Position numbers and translations under genes: made by a program | Notes under the pieces: model-generated | What the model was told of the DNA's origin: nothing | The model's database searches: none | Seen by the model: only the letters and a program-made list of their open reading frames with translations | In this document: one piece after another, positions 5,754-9,964 of the stretch | Numbering within the stretch: the stretch's first letter is position 1 | Layout of the letters: each line of letters begins with the position of its first letter | Assembly: GCA_011524615.1 (NCBI GenBank) | Contig: WTJZ01000303.1 | Span: 1-9,964 of the forward strand | Direction of reading: 5' to 3' | From: Akkermansiaceae bacterium | GTDB lineage: Bacteria; Verrucomicrobiota; Verrucomicrobiia; Verrucomicrobiales; Akkermansiaceae | Length of the DNA stretch: 9,964 nucleotides

Positions 5754-6557
5754 TTACTTTTGGAATGTAATCAGAGGTTGGTTCTGAAAGGTGTGTTGGC
5801 GGTATTTGTTGAGTTCTTTCTGAAGGTCAGCAGTGAGCGGGACCGTGAGGAATGGGTGTAGGATGGGATCTCCTAGCTTATCTGTAGGGTACTCATGCCC
5901 TTGTACTTGGATATCTAAGTAGCCTCCCATGCTTCCGCCAGGGATTTCAGCAATGATGAGTTTGATCTCATCGCCTTTCTTGAGGCGTAGGTATGGGCCG
6001 TATGCAGGTTGTCCTACGTTACCTTTTTTTCGGGCATTAGAGACCGTCTTTGGATCATATCTTCTGAGTTTACCGATATGTCGTGATACGTATAGCGCGA
6101 CCTCTCCGTTGACGAGGACAACAATAGCATCGTCGAATACACCAGAGAATCTTACTGGTGTCATTGGGGCTTGCTCAATCTTACCAGAATAGACTGCAAC
6201 GATTCCAGAGGGCTCGATATAAGATGAGCCAAAGGCGCTAGGTGCCTCCTCTGCGGCGATGCCTTTGATGTTTAGGTATTTCAGATTTACCATTTCATCC
6301 GCAATCCCGTAATCCTCTAGCGCCTTATTAGAGAAGCCCTTCTTAATCATGCGCCCAAACGCCTTATAAAATTCATCGAGGTTAGTCTTGCCGTTGCCTG
6401 AGGCTACATCAGTAGGGTTGCCGTCATAATCTCTCTTGAGGTCGAAGAGGTTACCCGTGAAACCAGTCTCATAATACATGGCTCCAAAGGGCATTTCTTG
6501 AGCTAAGCCCAAGATGGATGTGAAGATAAGTGTAATTAATGTGCGCTTAATTTGCAT
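5754..6557 (-). CDS. Secreted protein of unknown function with a PA14-like core
   Basis: This 267-residue protein starts with a signal peptide: MQIKR, a hydrophobic stretch TLITLIFTSILGL (6-18), and a likely cut after Ala19 before QE. It should be exported to the periplasm or cell surface. The early part reads GNLFDLKRDYDGNPTD (35-50), close to the 'YDLKQT' openings I associate with exported verrucomicrobial proteins of unknown role. Residues 115-155 (EPSGIVAVYSGKI ... VRFSGVFDDAIVVLVNGEVAL) and 190-219 (LRLKKGDEIKLIIAEIPGG ... GGYLDIQVQ) follow the strand pattern and the 'DDAIVVLVNG' and 'IPGG' turns of a PA14-like beta-sandwich, a fold often used to bind carbohydrate. The fold call is by eye and moderate. 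There is no cysteine and no catalytic signature. It lies 60 bp after uvrA with no terminator between them, so co-transcription is possible. The ATG is set by the signal peptide; no Shine-Dalgarno is present. Confidence 0.88.
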   Translation of the reverse strand: MQIKRTLITLIFTSILGLAQEMPFGAMYYETGFTGNLFDLKRDYDGNPTDVASGNGKTNLDEFYKAFGRMIKKGFSNKALEDYGIADEMVNLKYLNIKGIAAEEAPSAFGSSYIEPSGIVAVYSGKIEQAPMTPVRFSGVFDDAIVVLVNGEVALYVSRHIGKLRRYDPKTVSNARKKGNVGQPAYGPYLRLKKGDEIKLIIAEIPGGSMGGYLDIQVQGHEYPTDKLGDPILHPFLTVPLTADLQKELNKYRQHTFQNQPLITFQK

Positions 6558-6589
6558 GATTCTGCGAATCTAGCAGAGTCGTACGCAGA
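6558..6589 (-). promoter_or_regulatory. Palindrome and alternative stems abutting the start of the secreted-protein gene
   Basis: GATTC (6558-6562), TGC, GAATC (6566-6570) is a perfect palindrome that touches the ATG (6557-6555). The overlapping TCTGCG (6561-6566) can instead pair with CGCAGA at 6584-6589, and TCTGC (6561-6565) with GCAGA at 6573-6577. The stems exclude each other and each changes access to the start codon. No T-run follows on either strand, so it does not terminate uvrA. Confidence 0.3.
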
Positions 6590-6617
6590 TATCTATTTCT
6601 ATTAACGTTTATCGAAC

Positions 6618-9062
6618 TTACAGAATGCGCCCCCCTTTATCGCCCCCAGCATGTCCCATTTTGATTCGGTAATCAGCATAAGCGATAAATTGTTGGTTAT
6701 GCTCGATGGCGATGATGGTATTGTTGCCGATGAGAAGAGAACGTAATGCGTTAGCGAGGACTTCTACGTCTTGGAAGTGTAGGCCTCTTGTAGGCTCGTC
6801 GAGGAGGAAGAGGGTGCCTCTAGAAGAGACAGATTGGGCAATCTCAGAGGGCGCTTTGGAGAGCTCGGTGGCGATCTTTACGCGTTGGGCTTCACCTCCG
6901 GAAAGGGTGTGAGCAGGTTGGCCCAGGAGGAGGTAGCCGAGGCCGACCTTGACGAGGCATTCTAAGGGGTGAGCGAGCTTAGGGTTAGCGCCAAAGTGTT
7001 CGAGATTTTCCTCTATCGAGCTATTAAGTACATCTGCGATATTTTTGCCCTTGTACCGAATCTCAAGAGTCTCTCGATTATAGCGGGTTCCATCACATGC
7101 GTCGCACGTGACGTAGGCGTCACTCATGAACTGGAGAGGGATCTTGAGCTTTCCTGCTCCAAGACATTTTTCGCAGCGCCCACCTTTGACGTTAAAGCTG
7201 AAGCGCGAGGCTTGGTATCCTCGTTGTTTTGAGAGTGGGAGGTTCGAGAAGAGAGTTCTGATTTGGTCAAAGATGCCAGTATAAGTCGCAGCGCTTGATC
7301 GAGGGGAGCGTCCGATCGGTGATTGGTCAATGACCACCGCTTTGTTGAAGTGGTCGAGTCCTGAGATCTCGGCGTGAGGAGTAAAAGGGGCCGCTTTATT
7401 GAGCTTATGGAGCGCATATGAGCCGAGGGTCTTGGAGATCAGAGTTGATTTGCCGCACCCACTGGGGCCTTCGACCGTTGTCATGGCCCCTAGGGCGATC
7501 TTTACATCGATATTCTTCAGGGTATGCAGATGAGCATTAGCGATGGATAAGAATGGGGTCTGAGCTGTTCTAGGGGCTGGGTGTAGGATCTTTGGTTGGT
7601 AATGATCCGATAGTAAGCGCATCCAGCGGCCGGTCGGGGAGGAGGAATCCTCTAGGAGTTCTGATGGGGAGCCAGCGGCGATGACATTGCCACCGTGTCG
7701 GCCTGCTCCAGGGCCGAGATCGATGATCCAGTCTGCTGCTGCGATGAGGGTGGGATCATGCTCTACGATTACGATGGTGTTGCCTGCATCTCTGAGCTTA
7801 TGCAGAGACTGAATCAGGAGCTCGGTGTCTGAGTGGTATAGACCACGGCTAGGTTCATCTAGGACGTAGAGCACCCCTGAGAGTCCAGCGCCTAGCTGAG
7901 ATGCTAGCCGGAGGCGTTGGTGTTCGCCAGCGGAGAGTTCTGCGGCCCATTGATCGAGGTGTAGATAATGCAGCCCTACCTCAGAGAGGAATGAGAGGCG
8001 TCGTTGGATTTGGGTTTGGATCTCGACTACGACACTTTGGAGGTGAGATGGAATAACAAGCTGTGAGATGGAGGCGACACACTCTGTGACGCTCTGACTC
8101 AGAAGTTCATGTAGGGTGAGATGTGAAGAACCAATAGGGAGTTGAACTACGCTGTAGTCGGAGCGTAGACGGCTCCCTTGGCAAGTGGGGCAAGGGGTAT
8201 TATCGATTCTGCCGAGGCCATTACACGTAGGGCACTGAGTAGACTGATTGCCGTAGGAGAAGCAATGGGCATCTAAGAGTGGGAGGTGGAACCCTGTTGC
8301 TGGATTATGATAACCGGTGGTGAAGGAGGCTTCTGACCATGACGTGTTACCGAGCTCTTGGATCAGGGCAGAGGCTCCTGATGGTGAGATCTGCAGAGCG
8401 ATCTCTAGGGAGTCAGCGAGTCTGGATTCGACTCCATCACGCACCATCAACCGGTCGATCACCACAGAAATATTCTCTGAGGGAGGCCAAGAGTCTTCAA
8501 TATTGTAGAGCTTAGCGTTGATCGCGACTCGCACAAATCCCTGCCTCCTGAGGTCATCCTTGAGGTAATCGATGTCGGTAAGGGTGGCAGAGGAGAGAGG
8601 GGCTAGGATGATGAGCTTGGTTCTCTCAGGTGAGTCCAAGAGGCGGGAGATGATTTCAGGACTCGTCAGGCGCTCTAATGGGGTATTGTTAACAGGATCA
8701 TGAGGGATCCCAATAGTACCATATAAGAGTCGTAGATAGTCATAGACCTCTGACATCATGGCGACCGTGGTGCCACGGGGGGGGCGGACGTCATCTTGTT
8801 GGAGCGCAATCGTTGGATTAAGCCCATCGATGAAGTCAAAGGCGGGTTTCTCTAGCGTGCGTAGAGTTTTTTGCGCGTTAGTGCCGAGGCACTCTAGGTA
8901 TCGGCGCTGACCTTCAGCATAGAGGGTATGGAAGGCAAGAGAGCTCTTGCCACATCCGCTGGGACCAGTAATAACTGTTAGCAGACCCTTAGGGATATCG
9001 AGATTAACATTATTGAGGTTGTGTTGTCTCGCTCCTCGGATTTGGATCTTCTGTTGCGTCAT
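6618..9062 (-). CDS. uvrA: Compact UvrA-family excinuclease ATPase (possible UvrA paralogue)
   Basis: The 814-residue protein has two ABC ATPase halves. Half I: Walker A GPSGCGKSS (33-41), a UvrB-binding-like region (about 130-245, including VVIDRLMVRDGVESRLADSLEIAL), signature LSAGEHQ (376-382), Walker B LYVLDEPSRGL (398-408). Half II: Walker A GPSGCGKST (532-540), IDQSPIGRSPRS (578-589), the lesion-sensing zinc finger Cys630, Cys633, Cys653, Cys656 with normal spacing, signature LSGGEAQ (720-726), Walker B LFLLDEPTRGL (751-761). It would bind damaged DNA as a dimer and hand it to UvrB. Oddities: E. coli UvrA has 940 residues. Here CPTC (277-280) is followed after only 10 residues by CPTC (291-294), so about 110-120 residues of insertion are gone. 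The earlier CPxC pair is replaced by YHNP. The first signature has Ala for Gly, both Walker A loops carry Cys for Ser, and the C-terminal tail stops at GGRIL. It may be a specialised paralogue, not the housekeeping UvrA. The ATG has no Shine-Dalgarno. Confidence 0.9.
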   Translation of the reverse strand: MTQQKIQIRGARQHNLNNVNLDIPKGLLTVITGPSGCGKSSLAFHTLYAEGQRRYLECLGTNAQKTLRTLEKPAFDFIDGLNPTIALQQDDVRPPRGTTVAMMSEVYDYLRLLYGTIGIPHDPVNNTPLERLTSPEIISRLLDSPERTKLIILAPLSSATLTDIDYLKDDLRRQGFVRVAINAKLYNIEDSWPPSENISVVIDRLMVRDGVESRLADSLEIALQISPSGASALIQELGNTSWSEASFTTGYHNPATGFHLPLLDAHCFSYGNQSTQCPTCNGLGRIDNTPCPTCQGSRLRSDYSVVQLPIGSSHLTLHELLSQSVTECVASISQLVIPSHLQSVVVEIQTQIQRRLSFLSEVGLHYLHLDQWAAELSAGEHQRLRLASQLGAGLSGVLYVLDEPSRGLYHSDTELLIQSLHKLRDAGNTIVIVEHDPTLIAAADWIIDLGPGAGRHGGNVIAAGSPSELLEDSSSPTGRWMRLLSDHYQPKILHPAPRTAQTPFLSIANAHLHTLKNIDVKIALGAMTTVEGPSGCGKSTLISKTLGSYALHKLNKAAPFTPHAEISGLDHFNKAVVIDQSPIGRSPRSSAATYTGIFDQIRTLFSNLPLSKQRGYQASRFSFNVKGGRCEKCLGAGKLKIPLQFMSDAYVTCDACDGTRYNRETLEIRYKGKNIADVLNSSIEENLEHFGANPKLAHPLECLVKVGLGYLLLGQPAHTLSGGEAQRVKIATELSKAPSEIAQSVSSRGTLFLLDEPTRGLHFQDVEVLANALRSLLIGNNTIIAIEHNQQFIAYADYRIKMGHAGGDKGGRIL

Positions 9063-9064
9063 AA

Positions 9065-9122
9065 TGTAGGATGTGATGAGCGCAGAGACTTATGCGACAA
9101 GAGGATGACTTTACATCCTACA
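9065..9122 (-). promoter_or_regulatory. 10-bp inverted repeat with a competing inner hairpin in the uvrA leader
   Basis: TGTAGGATGT (9065-9074) and ACATCCTACA (9113-9122) are perfect complements 38 bases apart; the near arm ends 2 bases before the uvrA ATG. The far arm can instead pair with AGGATG at 9102-9107, as AGGATG-N6-CATCCT (9102-9119). The long stem would bury the region before the start codon and the short stem would free it. The element could be an RNA switch or a three-half-site operator. It does not match the E. coli LexA box. Confidence 0.42.
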
Positions 9123-9149
9123 GGCTGAGTCAATCGTCATTTACAAGAA

Positions 9150-9172
9150 GTGGGAGACGGTACTATTCCCAC
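9150..9172 (-). terminator. Weak hairpin over the cmk stop, possible terminator
   Basis: GTGGGA (9150-9155) pairs with TCCCAC (9167-9172), a 6-bp stem with an 11-base loop that spans the cmk stop codon at 9163-9165. On the minus strand TTCTTGTAAATG follows, U-rich but not a clean run. Termination, if any, is probably partial, leaving uvrA either read through from cmk or served by its own promoter in the 100-bp gap. Confidence 0.22.
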
Positions 9173-9807
9173 CCTAATGATTGTAGGTGAGAGAGGACAC
9201 ACTCTACTACTCCATTGAGGTCGTAGAGACCTGTATCAATATTGATTGCATCTTCAGCAGGCTTGAGAGGAGCAGTTTTACGAGAGCTGTCGAGCTTATC
9301 TCTTGCGGCTACGGAGTCAGAGATTCCTTCAGCCTCACGGCGTGCTTGACGAATCTTTTCGGACGCTTGGAAGAAGAATTTGTAAGGAGTGTCTGGGAAG
9401 ATAACGGTTCCGATGTCACGTCCCTCCATGACTACGTCCGAGGACTTGAGGTAATCGCGTTGCTTTACAAGGAGGATGTCGCGAATTTCTGGGATCGATG
9501 CCACTCTAGAGACTGAGTTGTTCACTTGTTCCGTACGGAGTTCATCCGTGAGTATGACGCCATCGTATCCAACGGTAGAGAAGTAGCCTGACTCGTCTAC
9601 TCCGCATTGGAGGTTGAGATTAGGGAGTGCGGCAATGATGCTGTCAGTATCATCGAGGTCGATGCCGAGTTGGAGGAGCTTCCATGCGACTGCGCGGTAC
9701 ATGGAGCCAGAGTTGACCATTACTAGGTTAAGTTTCTGGCAGAGAACCTTAGCGACGCTACTCTTTCCGGAGGCAGCGGGACCATCGATAGCAATTGCAC
9801 GTGACAT
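9163..9807 (-). CDS. cmk: Cytidylate kinase (CMP/dCMP kinase)
   Basis: The 214-residue protein transfers phosphate from ATP to CMP or dCMP, supplying CDP for nucleic acid and phospholipid precursors in the cytoplasm. The P-loop is GPAASGKS (9-16). The nucleotide monophosphate region is NSGSMYRAV (32-40), then LRTEQVNNSVSRVA (90-103) and EGRDIGTVIFPD (128-139). The lid motif RDKLDSSRKTAPL (169-181) supplies the arginines that close on ATP, and the end has the usual DAINIDTGLYDLNGVV (186-201). Two points are unusual: the normal Asp of the (D)SG/(D)TG motif is Asn32, and the lid between the ASE and RD motifs is about 12 residues shorter than in E. coli. Both may be lineage traits. The ATG directly before SRAIAIDGP is the clear start, without a Shine-Dalgarno. 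It is followed by uvrA after 100 bp. Confidence 0.96.
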   Translation of the reverse strand: MSRAIAIDGPAASGKSSVAKVLCQKLNLVMVNSGSMYRAVAWKLLQLGIDLDDTDSIIAALPNLNLQCGVDESGYFSTVGYDGVILTDELRTEQVNNSVSRVASIPEIRDILLVKQRDYLKSSDVVMEGRDIGTVIFPDTPYKFFFQASEKIRQARREAEGISDSVAARDKLDSSRKTAPLKPAEDAINIDTGLYDLNGVVECVLSHLQSLGWE

Positions 9808-9824
9808 GCCTGTTTAATAGCGGG

Positions 9825-9855
9825 ATTATTCACTCTTGCTCAATACAATTCTCAA
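9825..9855 (-). promoter_or_regulatory. cmk: Candidate sigma70-type promoter of cmk
   Basis: On the minus strand TTGAGA (9855 to 9850, five of six matches to the -35 consensus) is followed after 19 bases by AATAAT (9830 to 9825, five of six matches to the -10). A start near 9818 would give a leader of about 10 bases before the cmk ATG, which fits a gene without a Shine-Dalgarno. The spacer is at the long end of the usual range, which lowers confidence. Confidence 0.32.
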
Positions 9856-9964
9856 GATAATGTGAGATGCATGAGGGGAATAGTGATGTTGCTATTGACC
9901 TGCTGGTGTACGGGGCCCACCTGAGAGGCTCGACCATGAGGTGAGGAGGTTGGTATTTGGAAGT

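Noticed and set aside
5667..5861. Plus-strand frame of 64 codons
   Set aside because: It starts in the terminator loop and overlaps the 3' end of the secreted-protein gene in antisense; it looks like a shadow.
6618..6660. Frameshift at the C-run near the end of uvrA that might restore a normal C-terminus
   Set aside because: I translated the other two frames after the run: one stops after about ten codons and the other does not resemble the usual UvrA tail, so the short end seems genuine.
9113..9133. LexA/SOS box or clear sigma70 promoter for uvrA
   Set aside because: CTGT is present but the paired ACAG is not at 8 bases; TTGACT (9133 to 9128) has only TAAAGT at 14 bases, too short a spacer.
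9187..9516. 109-codon plus-strand frame opposite cmk
   Set aside because: It is antisense to conserved cytidylate kinase motifs and has no domain of its own; such long shadows are common opposite real genes.
1..9964. Mobile element, CRISPR array or defence system
   Set aside because: No transposase, integrase, direct-repeat array, terminal repeats or known defence gene is visible, and the genes look like resident chromosomal genes.

Overview
The window looks like chromosomal DNA of a bacterium from the PVC group, most likely Verrucomicrobiota near the Opitutae/Puniceicoccales. This is inference. It rests on the prepilin-like gene, which resembles the PilW/GspJ-like member ('protein C') of the Verru_Chthon cassette, on the secreted protein with a PA14-like core, and on the lack of Shine-Dalgarno sequences before any gene. 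There is no rRNA, tRNA, transposase, integrase or CRISPR array, and no clear sign of recent transfer.

Layout: positions 1-2085 are read on the plus strand. They hold the C-terminal part of an unrecognised protein, a prepilin-like PilW/GspJ-type protein, and a Nudix hydrolase that closely resembles human-type MTH1, an oxidised-purine nucleotide hydrolase. A convergent gap follows at 2086-2241. Everything from 2242 to 9807 is on the minus strand. In transcription order this is cmk (cytidylate kinase), an unusually compact UvrA, a secreted PA14-like protein, a 344-bp gap, an HscA-like Hsp70 with a shortened nucleotide-binding domain, and a GT4-type glycosyltransferase. The Hsp70 and glycosyltransferase probably form an operon. 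Two genes could deal with DNA and nucleotide damage (MTH1-like sanitation of the nucleotide pool, UvrA-like lesion recognition), but they are far apart on opposite strands, so no joint system is claimed.

Most notable points: (1) the UvrA lacks about 110-120 residues between two CxxC pairs, the first CxxC of the usual zinc module and the C-terminal tail, yet keeps the UvrB-binding region and the lesion-sensing zinc finger. (2) The Hsp70 is HscA-like with a reduced subdomain IIB and sits beside a glycosyltransferase, with no Fe-S or co-chaperone genes in view. (3) The gap at 5410-5753 has a strong plus-strand intrinsic terminator although no plus-strand gene precedes it, which suggests an unannotated small RNA. 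(4) Four successive minus-strand leaders each carry three short complementary segments that can form mutually exclusive hairpins close to a start codon that lacks a ribosome binding site.

No defence, mobile or biosynthetic system that I would call new is visible as a multi-gene unit. The novelty is in individual protein architectures and leader structures.
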